Source of the DNA: Marmoricola sp.
Lineage (GTDB): Bacteria; Actinomycetota; Actinomycetes; Propionibacteriales; Nocardioidaceae
Assembly: GCF_025965085.1 (NCBI RefSeq)
Contig: NZ_JAOPXP010000136.1
Coordinates: 1-46,411, forward strand
Direction: 5' to 3'
DNA length: 46,411 nt
The notes beneath the pieces are model-generated. The model had not been told where the DNA came from. It ran no database searches and saw nothing but the letters and a program-made list of their open reading frames with translations. Shown here piece by piece: positions 7,910 through 14,978 of the stretch (the first letter of the stretch is position 1; each line of letters opens with the position of its first letter). Position numbers and translations under genes: made by a program.

Positions 7910-8884
7910 CTACGGAGCGACAGGTGAGATCGTGACGCTGGCCGCGAGGGCCGTGTCGCTCCGGGGTCGCCAGCCGTGGGCGTGCGCCACCAGCCGGACC
8001 CGTTCGGCGGCCGTCACCTGGTCCCGCGCGCTCTCGGGCAGGTGCACGCGCACGGAGCCGCCCTGGATGGCTCCGGAAAGCCCGCACGACGCCAGGGCGC
8101 GGACGAGCTCGTTGGCTGCGGCAGGGGCCCCGAAGCAGTCGCCGTCGCTCCCGCGCACGGCGGCCATCACCGCCTCGCGGGCGCCGAGGGCGAACATGTC
8201 CTGCTCCCGCGGGCGGATCAGCGCACGCGCCCCGGGGCCGTGCTCGCCTGCCGGGAGCAGTCGCGAGCCGAGGCCGCGCACGACGGCCACCGGCCGGCCG
8301 CCGAGCTTCCCGGTGACCAGCTCGCCGACGGAGGCGAGCTCGTCGGCCACCGCGGGCGCGGTCACGGAGAGCGCGTTGCCGTAGGAGTCGACCCTGCCCG
8401 CGTGGTCCTCGAGCGGGTCCAGGCCCGCGACACCGACCGCCAGATCGGTCTGGCCGGTTCGCCAGGCGCGACCGGCGGTGTCGGTGATGACGACGGCGAC
8501 GTTGTGGCCGGTCTCCTCGAGGACCCGCTCACGCAGGGCGCGGGCCGACGCGTCGGGGTCCTTCGGCAGGAGCACGACGTGGCCCGAGGTGACGTTGGAC
8601 GCGTCGACGCCGGCAGCGGCCATCACCAGTCCGAGGTGGTTCTCCACGATCCGGGCCGGCCCACGCTGCGCCACGACGCGGACCGTCTCGTCGCTGATGG
8701 CCTCCTCGCGGTCACCGCTGCGGACGCGTCCCTCAGCCTTGCTGACGACCTTGCTGGTCACGAGCACGACGTCGCCCTCGGCGAGGTCCAGCCCGCAGAG
8801 CAGCGCACCGAGGTCGGTGCCCTGCGCGATCTCGCCGATCCCCTCCACGGCCCACGCTCGAAGTCCGCTCACGGCGGCCGTCAT
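7910..8884 (-). CDS. fbiB: Coenzyme F420-0:L-glutamate ligase (FbiB N-terminal/CofE type)
   Basis: A 324-residue protein with the CofE ligase fold that adds gamma-linked glutamates to F420-0 using GTP. Visible CofE features are [17 protein letters not shown], the [21 protein letters not shown] region and the [20 protein letters not shown] stretch. ATG 8884 overlaps the fbiA stop (ATGA), so the two are translationally coupled. The mycobacterial FbiB is about 448 residues, with a C-terminal flavin-binding nitroreductase domain that reduces dehydro-F420-0. Here the CofE part (~245 residues) is followed by only ~80 residues with no recognisable nitroreductase core. The tail contains [14 protein letters not shown] and ends [16 protein letters not shown]. 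Confidence 0.9.
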   Translation of the reverse strand: MTAAVSGLRAWAVEGIGEIAQGTDLGALLCGLDLAEGDVVLVTSKVVSKAEGRVRSGDREEAISDETVRVVAQRGPARIVENHLGLVMAAAGVDASNVTSGHVVLLPKDPDASARALRERVLEETGHNVAVVITDTAGRAWRTGQTDLAVGVAGLDPLEDHAGRVDSYGNALSVTAPAVADELASVGELVTGKLGGRPVAVVRGLGSRLLPAGEHGPGARALIRPREQDMFALGAREAVMAAVRGSDGDCFGAPAAANELVRALASCGLSGAIQGGSVRVHLPESARDQVTAAERVRLVAHAHGWRPRSDTALAASVTISPVAP

Positions 8885-9915
8885 CGCACGAGGTCGAGCG
8901 CCGCGACCACCATGTCGGCCGTGGCGTCGTGGTCGGTCATCCACAGGGGTACGGCGCGGCAGCGGATCCCGGCCGCGTTCACCCGGGCCACGGCGGCCTC
9001 GTCGACGGTGTCCACGAGCCAGCCGTCGAGCAGGCCACCCACCGCCCGGGCGCCGTAGTGCTCGGCGACGCCGGCCGCCGAGACCTCCACGCCGATCACC
9101 TCGAGCAGCTGGCGGGCCATGCCGTGCACGTGGTCCTGACCGATGATCCCCGAGACGCCGACGACCGGCGCCTTCGTGGCCGCGAGGGCGTCACGGATCC
9201 CGGGCACGCCGAGGATCGTGCCGACCGAGACGACCGGGTTGGACGGAGGCACGAGGACCAGGTCGGCCTCGCCGATCGCCTCGAGCACCCCGGGTCCCGG
9301 CTTGGCCTCGTCGAGACCGATCGGCACCACGGCATGGGCGAGGACGGCGGCCTGGTGCCGGATCCAGTACTCCTGGAAGTGCACCGCCCGACGCTCCCCG
9401 CTCGCGGGGTCGTCGATCACCACATGGGTCTCGACCCGGTCGTCGGTCATGGGGAGCAGCTCTACTCCTGGCTGCCAGCGGCGGCACAGGGCGGCGGTCA
9501 CCTCGCTGAGCGGGAAGCCCGCGTCGAGCATCTGCGTCCGCACGAGGTGGGTCGCGATGTCCCGGTCGCCGAGGCCGAACCAGGTCGGCTCCACGCCGTA
9601 CGACGCAAGCTCCTCCTTGGCGTTCCAGGTCTCAGCTCGGCGCCCCCACCCCCGCTCCGTGTCGATGCCGTCGCCGAGGGTGTACATCACGGTGTCGAGG
9701 TCCGGGCACACCTTGAGGCCGTGCACCCAGATGTCGTCCGCCGTGTTCGCGACGACCGTCACCGCGGTGTCCGACGAGGTGCGCTCGACGAGCCGCAGGA
9801 CGCCTTGGAGGAAGCGCGCTCCACCGACACCGCCGGACAGGACGGTGATGCGGGCGGGCAGCCGGGCAGGGGGCTGCGAGGGTTGGCTGGGGGGCATCGC
9901 AGATGAATCGGACAT
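8881..9915 (-). CDS. fbiA: 2-phospho-L-lactate transferase / phosphoenolpyruvyl transferase (CofD/FbiA)
   Basis: A 344-residue transferase that joins the lactyl-2-phospho (or phosphoenolpyruvyl) guanosine intermediate to the deazaflavin Fo, giving (dehydro-)F420-0. The N-terminus has [17 protein letters not shown], the diagnostic CofD motif, followed by [20 protein letters not shown] and [13 protein letters not shown]. The [20 protein letters not shown] and VGVSGIIGQ stretches are also typical. The start is uncertain: ATG 9915 gives an 18-residue polar leader before the fold, and ATG 9897 is possible; neither has a ribosome-binding site. It is the first gene of the fbiA-fbiB pair and is divergent from whiB across 132 bp, as in mycobacteria. 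Confidence 0.94.
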   Translation of the reverse strand: MSDSSAMPPSQPSQPPARLPARITVLSGGVGGARFLQGVLRLVERTSSDTAVTVVANTADDIWVHGLKVCPDLDTVMYTLGDGIDTERGWGRRAETWNAKEELASYGVEPTWFGLGDRDIATHLVRTQMLDAGFPLSEVTAALCRRWQPGVELLPMTDDRVETHVVIDDPASGERRAVHFQEYWIRHQAAVLAHAVVPIGLDEAKPGPGVLEAIGEADLVLVPPSNPVVSVGTILGVPGIRDALAATKAPVVGVSGIIGQDHVHGMARQLLEVIGVEVSAAGVAEHYGARAVGGLLDGWLVDTVDEAAVARVNAAGIRCRAVPLWMTDHDATADMVVAALDLVR

Positions 9916-9983
9916 GGATGTAAGTGTGGACCAGTTGGCCCAATACCAGACTTTCGCTTGACTTCACGGCTACGACAGGCATG

Positions 9984-10003
9984 TAATCACACCAGTGTGA
10001 TTA
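9984..10003. promoter_or_regulatory. 20-bp perfect palindrome in the fbiA-whiB divergent promoter region
   Basis: TAATCACAC and its exact inverse GTGTGATTA flank a 2-bp spacer (CA). It is centred about 54 bp before the whiB start and 78 bp before fbiA. Nine-base perfect arms are strong evidence for a homodimeric regulator site. Position suggests control of whiB, possibly of fbiAB too. The regulator is not identified. Confidence 0.75.
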
Positions 10004-10047
10004 GCAACTCGGTCCGTCAGGATCGAAGGGTCGAAGAGGGGCAAACC

Positions 10048-10302
10048 GTGCGCGAACTGTATCTGCTCGAGGGCGAACCGGAAGACGCTGGATGGCAGGA
10101 GCGCGGGCTGTGCGCTCAGACCGATCCCGAGGCGTTCTTCCCCGAGAAGGGTGGCTCCACCAGGGAGGCCAAGAAGGTCTGCCTGACCTGTGACGTGCGC
10201 CGGGACTGCCTGGAGTACGCACTGGAGAACGACGAACGCTTCGGAATCTGGGGCGGGCTCTCCGAGCGGGAGCGCCGCAAGCTGAAGAAGCAGGCCGTCT
10301 GA
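10048..10302 (+). CDS. whiB: WhiB-family iron-sulfur transcription regulator (WhiB/WhmD/WhiB2 type)
   Basis: An 84-residue protein with the four [4Fe-4S] ligands C22, C45, C48 and C54 (C-x22-CLTC-x5-C), the RFGIWGG turn (65-70) and the basic C-terminal DNA-binding tail ERERRKLKKQAV. The sequence GWQERGLCAQTDPEAFFPEK is nearly that of Streptomyces WhiB and mycobacterial WhmD/WhiB2, which control septation with sigma factor and partner proteins. GTG 10048 is chosen because GAGGGG (10036-10041) precedes it at good spacing; an in-frame start at 9958 would place the operator palindrome inside the coding region. Divergent from fbiA and convergent with the zincin-like gene, as in mycobacteria. Confidence 0.95.
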   Translation: MRELYLLEGEPEDAGWQERGLCAQTDPEAFFPEKGGSTREAKKVCLTCDVRRDCLEYALENDERFGIWGGLSERERRKLKKQAV

Positions 10303-10313
10303 CGCTGGGTCCT

Positions 10314-10338
10314 GCTCGCCGCAAGCAGCGCGGCGAGC
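10314..10338. terminator. Hairpin between convergent whiB and zincin-like genes
   Basis: GCTCGCCGC (10314-10322) pairs perfectly with GCGGCGAGC (10330-10338) around a 7-nt loop. It begins 12 nt after the whiB stop and lies 35 nt from the stop of the convergent gene, so it may serve both directions. There is no T-run, which is common for actinobacterial terminators. Confidence 0.65.
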
Positions 10339-10372
10339 GGACTCACCAGGGCTCCACCCGCGTGATCGGACC

Positions 10373-10834
10373 TCAGGGTTCGTAGTCGGGGTGGACGTCC
10401 TCGGCCGGCACCCCGAGGTAGTCCGCGAGCTGCTCCACCACCACGGTGAGCACCAGCGCCTCGAGGTCGGCCCGGCTCTCCGCGCGGTGCTCGATGGGCC
10501 GCCGGAAGAGCACCAGCCGTGGAGGTGTCGACTGCGTGGCCGGCACCAGCGAGGCCAGTGGCACCCGCGGCGCGACCCACGTGCGCGGCAGCAACGGGAT
10601 GTCCTCGACCGCGAGCTCGACCGGCGCGAGCTCCTCGGTCCACCGCGACTCCACGTCGTTCATCACGTCGACGGCGACCTGGTCGAACCGCTCCCGTCCG
10701 GTGAGGTGCGCCGGAACCCGGCCGGCGGGGGCGCCGTCGCCGTACGCCGGTCCGCGCATCCCGCGTCCGCGACGGTCGCGCGGCGTGCGCGCCAGGACCC
10801 GGTGCCCGAAGCTTTCGGGGGAGGACTCGTTCAC
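10373..10834 (-). CDS. Zincin-like metallopeptidase family protein lacking the HExxH motif (Rv3259-like)
   Basis: A 153-residue protein with a disordered, Arg/Gly-rich first ~45 residues, then a domain resembling the small zincin-like metallopeptidase family: RERFDQVAVDVMNDV, VELAVEDIPLLP and PPRLVLFRRPIEHRA. Where active members have HExxH on the last helix, this one reads VVVEQLADYLGV. Both zinc-ligand histidines are replaced, so it should not be an active protease of that type. GTG 10834 is supported by TAGGCT 7 nt upstream. The position between whiB and the DUF3499 gene matches Rv3259 in mycobacteria (memory). Function unknown. Confidence 0.8.
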   Translation of the reverse strand: MNESSPESFGHRVLARTPRDRRGRGMRGPAYGDGAPAGRVPAHLTGRERFDQVAVDVMNDVESRWTEELAPVELAVEDIPLLPRTWVAPRVPLASLVPATQSTPPRLVLFRRPIEHRAESRADLEALVLTVVVEQLADYLGVPAEDVHPDYEP

Positions 10835-10841
10835 GACCGCG

Positions 10842-10847
10842 AGCCTA
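10842..10847 (-). promoter_or_regulatory. -10 hexamer TAGGCT, leaderless promoter of the zincin-like gene
   Basis: On the minus strand TAGGCT ends 7 nt before GTG 10834. It lies only 24 bp from the opposing -10 at 10872-10877, so the two divergent leaderless promoters share a 50-bp gap and their polymerase footprints must overlap. Confidence 0.5.
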
Positions 10848-10871
10848 CGGCGACAGGGACGTCAGGAGTTG

Positions 10872-10877
10872 TAGCCT
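10872..10877 (+). promoter_or_regulatory. -10 hexamer TAGCCT, leaderless promoter of the DUF3499 gene
   Basis: TAGCCT ends 7 nt before GTG 10885, with no ribosome-binding site between. This implies a transcript starting at or near the start codon. Confidence 0.5.
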
Positions 10878-10884
10878 CACGGCC

Positions 10885-11241
10885 GTGGGTCTCCTTCGTC
10901 GCTGTTCGCGCACCGCCTGCGGGCGTCCCGCCGTCACCACGCTCACCTACGTCTACGCCGACCAGACCGCGGTGGTCGGGCCGCTCGCGACGTACGCCGA
11001 GCCGCACGCCTACGACCTGTGCGACCGCCACAGCGAGCGACTCTCCGCCCCCCGTGGGTGGGAGGTGCTCCGGCTGGCCAGCGACAACCACCAGGGTCCG
11101 TCCTCCGACGACCTGCTGGCGCTGGCCGACGCGGTGCGCGAGGCTGCCCAGCCTCGCCCCGTCGAGGTGCAGCCGCACCCGGGAGGCCCGGCCGAGGGCA
11201 CGCGCCGCGGCCACCTGCGCGCGCTCCGCTCCGAGGACTGA
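10885..11241 (+). CDS. DUF3499 family protein (Rv3258c-like)
   Basis: A 118-residue protein starting at GTG 10885, with a putative zinc ribbon: C7-x4-C12 near the start and LCDRH (C46, H49) about 34 residues later. Between them lies the conserved-looking AVTTLTYVYADQTAVVGPL. The C-terminal 45 residues are Pro/Arg-rich and probably unstructured. The family is actinobacterial, found between whiB2 and the phosphomannomutase gene, and has no known function. Being upstream of manB with its own leaderless promoter, it may also drive the downstream genes by read-through. Confidence 0.85.
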   Translation: MGLLRRCSRTACGRPAVTTLTYVYADQTAVVGPLATYAEPHAYDLCDRHSERLSAPRGWEVLRLASDNHQGPSSDDLLALADAVREAAQPRPVEVQPHPGGPAEGTRRGHLRALRSED

Positions 11242-11271
11242 GTGACCCCGAGCGGTCGGGTGACCCGTCGA

Positions 11272-11277
11272 TAGGGT
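11272..11277 (+). promoter_or_regulatory. -10 hexamer TAGGGT, leaderless promoter of manB
   Basis: TAGGGT ends 6 nt before ATG 11284, with no ribosome-binding site in between. It would start a transcript covering manB, the Trm112-like gene and the SIS gene, which all overlap. Confidence 0.5.
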
Positions 11278-11283
11278 CGACCC

Positions 11284-12654
11284 ATGTCCCCGACCAGTGA
11301 CCCTGCCAACCTCTCCGCCATCTTCAAGGCCTACGACGTGCGCGGCACCGTGCCCGACCAGATCGACGACGACCTCGCCCGCCTCGTGGGCAACGCCTTC
11401 GTCGCGGTGACCGGTGCCGAGCGGGTGGTGGTGGGCCACGACATGAGGCCCTCCTCCCCGGGAATGTCCCGCGCCTTCGCCGAGGGGGCCGCGCTGGCAG
11501 GGGCCGACGTGACGCTGATCGGGCTCGCCTCGACCGACCAGCTCTACTTCGCCTCGGGCCGCCTCGAGCAGCCGGGAGCGATGTTCACCGCGAGCCACAA
11601 TCCGGCGCAGTACAACGGCATCAAGATGTGCCGCGCGTTCGCCTCGCCCATCGGCCAGGAGACCGGGCTGCTAGAGATCCGCGACCGTGTGGCCGCGGGC
11701 GAGACGCTCACCGCCGACGAGCCGGGCACGATCACCGAGCAGGACGTGCTGGCCGACTACGCGTCGTACCTCCTCGAGCTGGCGCCGGTGAGGGGCCGCC
11801 ACCTCAAGGTCGTGGTCGACGCAGGCAACGGCATGGCGGGGCTCACCGCGCCGGCCGTCCTGGGCCAGACCGACGCCGAGGTCGAGGAGATGTACTTCGA
11901 GCTCGACGGGAGCTTCCCCCATCACGAGGCGAACCCGATAGAGCCGGCCAACCTGGTCGACCTGCAGGCCAGGGTGCGGGAGACCGGTGCCGACATCGGC
12001 CTGGCCTTCGACGGCGACGCCGACCGCTGCTTCCTGGTCGACGAGCGCGGCGAGCTGGTCAGCCCCAGCGTCCTGACCGGCCTGATCGCCGCGCGCGAGC
12101 TGCTCAAGCATCCGGGCGCCACGATCATCCACAACCTGATCACCTCGCGCGGGGTGCCCGAGATCGTGCGCGAGCTCGGCGGCCGACCGGTGCGCACCCG
12201 CGTGGGCCACTCCTACATCAAGGCCCGGATGGCCGAGACCGGAGCCGCCTTCGGTGGCGAGCACTCCGGGCACTTCTACTTCCGCGACTTCTGGCGCGCC
12301 GACTCCGGCATGCTGGCCGCGCTGCACGCCCTGGCCGCGCTCGCCGAGAGCGACCAGCCGCTCTCGGAGGTGCTGCGCCCCTACGCGCGGCACACCGCGA
12401 GCGGCGAGATCAACTCCGAGGTCGACGACCAGCAGGCGATCCTCGACGAGCTCGAGGGGACCTGGGGCGCCCGCGAGGACGTCGAGGTGGACCACCTCGA
12501 CGGGCTGACCGTCAACCACGCCGACTGGTGGTTCAATGTTCGCGCGTCCAACACCGAACCCCTGCTGCGGCTCAACGCGGAGGGCAGGGACGAAGCCACC
12601 ATGGTCCGGGTACGCGACGACGCCCTGGCCGTGATCCGAAGGAGCCTGAGATGA
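11284..12654 (+). CDS. manB: Phosphomannomutase/phosphoglucomutase
   Basis: A 456-residue alpha-D-phosphohexomutase converting mannose-6-phosphate to mannose-1-phosphate, the substrate of ManC encoded at 6009. It has the phosphoserine loop TASHNP (residues 102-107, S104), the metal-binding loop DGDADR (243-248), the sugar-binding loop GEHSGH and a C-terminal phosphate-binding region RASNTEPLLRLN. The N-terminal FKAYDVRGTVPDQ is typical. Length is normal for the family. It is the first gene of a tightly coupled set: its stop overlaps the start of the Trm112-like gene (ATGA). Corresponds to Rv3257c/pmmA in gene order. Confidence 0.95.
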   Translation: MSPTSDPANLSAIFKAYDVRGTVPDQIDDDLARLVGNAFVAVTGAERVVVGHDMRPSSPGMSRAFAEGAALAGADVTLIGLASTDQLYFASGRLEQPGAMFTASHNPAQYNGIKMCRAFASPIGQETGLLEIRDRVAAGETLTADEPGTITEQDVLADYASYLLELAPVRGRHLKVVVDAGNGMAGLTAPAVLGQTDAEVEEMYFELDGSFPHHEANPIEPANLVDLQARVRETGADIGLAFDGDADRCFLVDERGELVSPSVLTGLIAARELLKHPGATIIHNLITSRGVPEIVRELGGRPVRTRVGHSYIKARMAETGAAFGGEHSGHFYFRDFWRADSGMLAALHALAALAESDQPLSEVLRPYARHTASGEINSEVDDQQAILDELEGTWGAREDVEVDHLDGLTVNHADWWFNVRASNTEPLLRLNAEGRDEATMVRVRDDALAVIRRSLR

Positions 12655-12821
12655 ATCTCGACAGCCATCTGCTGGACGTGATCGTGTGCCCCGCCTGCCG
12701 GCAGTCGCTCGCCGTCGACGAGGCCGCCGAGGAGCTGGTCTGCGTCGGCTGCGGACTGGCCTACCCGGTGCGCGACGACATCCCCGTCCTGCTGGTCGAC
12801 GAGGCCCGCAAGCCGCAATGA
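12651..12821 (+). CDS. Trm112-like small zinc-ribbon protein
   Basis: A 56-residue protein of the Trm112/YcaR-like family: HLLDVIVCPACRQSL with C13-x2-C16, then C31-x2-C34 and the AYPVRDDIPVLLVDEAR tail. Such proteins are small activators or chaperones of methyltransferases in eukaryotes and archaea; the bacterial role is not established. It overlaps manB upstream (ATGA) and the SIS gene downstream (ATGA), so all three are translationally coupled. A partner methyltransferase is not present in this window. Confidence 0.9.
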   Translation: MNLDSHLLDVIVCPACRQSLAVDEAAEELVCVGCGLAYPVRDDIPVLLVDEARKPQ

Positions 12822-13837
12822 CCTTCGACGACGGGCTGCTCGACGACGAGGCCGCGCTCGCCCACGGCGACGTGCGACTGCGCTACCTGGCCGAGGGCGG
12901 CGCCCGCGTACGCCGTGAGGCCGTCGCCGCCCAGGAGGCGGTCGGCGTGGCCGTCGAACGGCTCTCCGAGGGCCAGGCCCGTGCCGTGGTCGCTGCCGGT
13001 CCCGACTCCCGGCTGCTCCGGGCCGTGCTGGAGCCGGTCTGCCCGGTGCCGTTCGTCGCCTGGCCCGGTCACGGCCTCCCGGGATGGGCCGGCAGCCTCG
13101 ACCTCGTGGTCGTGCTCGCACCGGACGGCCGCGATGTCGCCACGGCTGCCGCGGTCGCCGAGGCCGTACGCCGTGGCTGCCAGCTGGTCGTCGCGGCACC
13201 CGAGGGGTCCCTGGTGGCCGACCACGCCCAGGGTCGTTACGCAACCCTGCTGCCCACCCAGACGGGCGACCAGCTCGCCGTCGCCGTGGTGGTGCTCGAC
13301 CTCCTCGACCGTGTCCACCTCGGACCCCGGACCGATCCCGAGGTGATCGCCACCGCCCTCGACGAGGTCGCGGTCGCCTGCGGACCGCACCGGGACATCG
13401 CGGTGAACCCCGCCAAGATCCTGGCCATCGGCATCGCCGACTCCAACCCGATCTTCTGGGGCGGCACGGTCCTCGCCGCGCGCGCCGGCCGGCGGATCGC
13501 GGAGTCCGTCCGCCGCGCCACCGGCCGGACGGCGCTGGCGGCCGACGCCGAGCACCTGTTGCCGATCCTCGCCGCGACCGCACCGGCCGACGTGTTCGCC
13601 GACCCGGTCGCCGACGGAGGACCGGCCCGGCGGCCGGCGCTCGTAGTCCTCGACGACGGCTCCACCGAGCCGGCCGTCCGCGAGACGCGGGAACGGCTCG
13701 AGGAGGCAGCGCACGCGGTGGGAGTGCGGGTCGAGACGATCTCGTCGGAGGCCGACGGTCACGTCGCCCGCTACGCGGCCATGCTCTCCAGTGGGATGTA
13801 CGCCGCGGCGTACCTCCAGCTCGGGCTCGACGCCTGA
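12818..13837 (+). CDS. SIS-domain protein, TobH / phosphomannose isomerase-like (Rv3256c-like)
   Basis: A 339-residue protein that begins TFDDGLLDDEAALAHGD after the initiator. It has two Rossmann-like halves, seen as LDLVVVLAPDGRDVATAAAV and the LGPRTDPEVIATALDEVA to NPAKILAIGIADSNPIFWGG region. The latter resembles the C-terminal part of bifunctional phosphoglucose/phosphomannose isomerases (YVDPAKVLALGIADSNPVFWG-like). The ATG overlaps the Trm112-like stop. In mycobacteria and Streptomyces it is followed by manA; here manA is absent. The protein might therefore supply, or help with, mannose-6-phosphate isomerase activity, but this is inference. It may equally be a non-catalytic sugar-phosphate binding protein. 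Confidence 0.82.
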   Translation: MTFDDGLLDDEAALAHGDVRLRYLAEGGARVRREAVAAQEAVGVAVERLSEGQARAVVAAGPDSRLLRAVLEPVCPVPFVAWPGHGLPGWAGSLDLVVVLAPDGRDVATAAAVAEAVRRGCQLVVAAPEGSLVADHAQGRYATLLPTQTGDQLAVAVVVLDLLDRVHLGPRTDPEVIATALDEVAVACGPHRDIAVNPAKILAIGIADSNPIFWGGTVLAARAGRRIAESVRRATGRTALAADAEHLLPILAATAPADVFADPVADGGPARRPALVVLDDGSTEPAVRETRERLEEAAHAVGVRVETISSEADGHVARYAAMLSSGMYAAAYLQLGLDA

Positions 13838-13855
13838 CCGGAGGCCGCTCGCCGG

Positions 13856-13861
13856 TACTCT
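13856..13861 (+). promoter_or_regulatory. -10 hexamer TACTCT, leaderless promoter of the CDF gene
   Basis: TACTCT ends 6 nt before ATG 13868. A weak -35 (CTGACC, 13834-13839) lies 16 bp upstream. No ribosome-binding site. Confidence 0.5.
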
Positions 13862-13867
13862 CACGCC

Positions 13868-14818
13868 ATGGCAACCGAAGGTGGGACCAAGGCCGTGGTG
13901 GCGGCGTTGCTGGCCAACACCGGCATCGCCCTGACGAAGTTCCTGGCGTTCGCGCTGACCCAGTCATCGTCCATGCTCGCCGAGGCGATCCACTCGGTCG
14001 CGGACTCGGGCAACCAGCTGCTGCTCCTGCTCGGCGGTCGCAAGGCGCGCAAGGAGGCCACGCCCGAGCATCCCTTCGGCTTCGGGCGCGAGCGCTACAT
14101 CTACTCGTTCATCGTGGCCATCGTGCTGTTCAGCGTGGGCGGCCTGTTCGCGCTCTACGAGGCGTACCACAAGTGGCACGAGGTGCATGCCCACCCCGGC
14201 GACCTCGGCCAGCTCGACGGCCGGTGGTGGTGGGTGCCGCTCGCCGTGCTCGGCGCGGCCATCGTCATGGAGAGCTTCAGCTTCCGCACCGCCATCCGCG
14301 AGTCCAACCGCGACCGGGGTACGGCGTCGTGGCCGGAGTTCGTGCGCCGGGCCAAGGCACCTGAGCTCCCCGTGATCCTGCTCGAGGACCTCGCCGCACT
14401 GCTGGGCCTGACCTTCGCCCTGCTGGGCGTGGGACTGACGCTGATCACCCGGGAGCCGATCTTCGACGTGATCGGCACCGGCCTGATCGGGGTGCTGCTG
14501 GTGGTCGTCGCGGTCATCCTGGCTATCGAGACGAAGAGCCTGCTGCTGGGTGAGGCCGCGACGCCGGAGGCGCAGCGACGCATCCGCGCGGCGATCGAGG
14601 GCAGCGACGGGATCGAGGGCCTGATCCACATGAAGACCCTGCACCTCGGCCCCGACGAGCTGCTCGTCGCCGCGAAGATCGCGGTGACCGCGTCGGACTC
14701 GGCGGCAGACGTGGCCCGCGCGATCGACCTCGCAGAGGCCGCCATCCGGGAGGTCGACCCTGCGGCACGCGTCATCTACCTCGAGCCCGACCTGCGACGC
14801 ACGCACGTGCCCTCCTGA
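13868..14818 (+). CDS. Cation diffusion facilitator family transporter
   Basis: A 316-residue inner-membrane CDF protein, expected to exchange a divalent metal (Zn, Mn, Fe or similar) for protons. Around six membrane segments are visible: AVVAALLANTGIALTKFLAF, SFIVAIVLFSVGGLFALY, VPLAVLGAAIVMESFSF, LLGLTFALLGVGLTLI and GTGLIGVLLVVVAVILAI, with the last ones close together. The first metal motif is HSVAD (H42, D46). In the fifth segment the usual HxxxD is replaced by EDLAA around E173-D174, as in the SLC30A9-like branch, so Zn specificity is uncertain. A C-terminal cytoplasmic domain (LHLGPDELLVAAKIAV) follows. It occupies the place where manA is found in relatives. Confidence 0.9.
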   Translation: MATEGGTKAVVAALLANTGIALTKFLAFALTQSSSMLAEAIHSVADSGNQLLLLLGGRKARKEATPEHPFGFGRERYIYSFIVAIVLFSVGGLFALYEAYHKWHEVHAHPGDLGQLDGRWWWVPLAVLGAAIVMESFSFRTAIRESNRDRGTASWPEFVRRAKAPELPVILLEDLAALLGLTFALLGVGLTLITREPIFDVIGTGLIGVLLVVVAVILAIETKSLLLGEAATPEAQRRIRAAIEGSDGIEGLIHMKTLHLGPDELLVAAKIAVTASDSAADVARAIDLAEAAIREVDPAARVIYLEPDLRRTHVPS

Positions 14819-14854
14819 GACCCCGACGGGTCCGAGGCGCCCGCTGTCGAGGTG

Positions 14855-14884
14855 TTGGGTGGGCACACGCCCTGGGCCTACACT
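14855..14884 (+). promoter_or_regulatory. Putative sahH promoter (TTGGGT-N18-TACACT)
   Basis: TTGGGT at 14855-14860 and TACACT at 14879-14884 are 18 bp apart. The start site would be near 14891, leaving an ~88-nt leader before sahH. Confidence 0.5.
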
Positions 14885-14889
14885 CTGCG

Positions 14890-14950
14890 ATGCGCCTTTC
14901 GCACGAGATCGTGGTCAGACGCTGCCGCACCTCAGACGTGCGCGCTGACC
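14890..14950 (+). ncRNA. Structured 5' leader of sahH (candidate cis-regulatory RNA)
   Basis: A small hairpin TGCG/CGCA (14890-14903) is followed by a nested structure. GGTCAG (14913-14918) pairs with CTGACC (14945-14950), and inside it CGCAC (14926-14930) pairs with GTGCG (14938-14942) around a 7-nt loop. The structure ends 17 nt before the AAGGA ribosome-binding site. It does not show the conserved sequence of the SAH riboswitch that I remember. Covariation is untested. Confidence 0.35.
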
Positions 14951-14978
14951 CCTGACCCGACGCAAGCAAGGACCCGCA

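Noticed and set aside
9984-10003. BldD binding site upstream of whiB
   Set aside because: The BldD consensus has TNAC and GTNA separated by 5 nt (odd palindrome). Here the separation is 6 and the palindrome is even, so I do not assign it.
14820-14978. SAH riboswitch upstream of sahH
   Set aside because: The leader has hairpins, but I cannot find the conserved GAGGAGCGCUGC-like core and matching CAGGCUC segment that I remember for this class.
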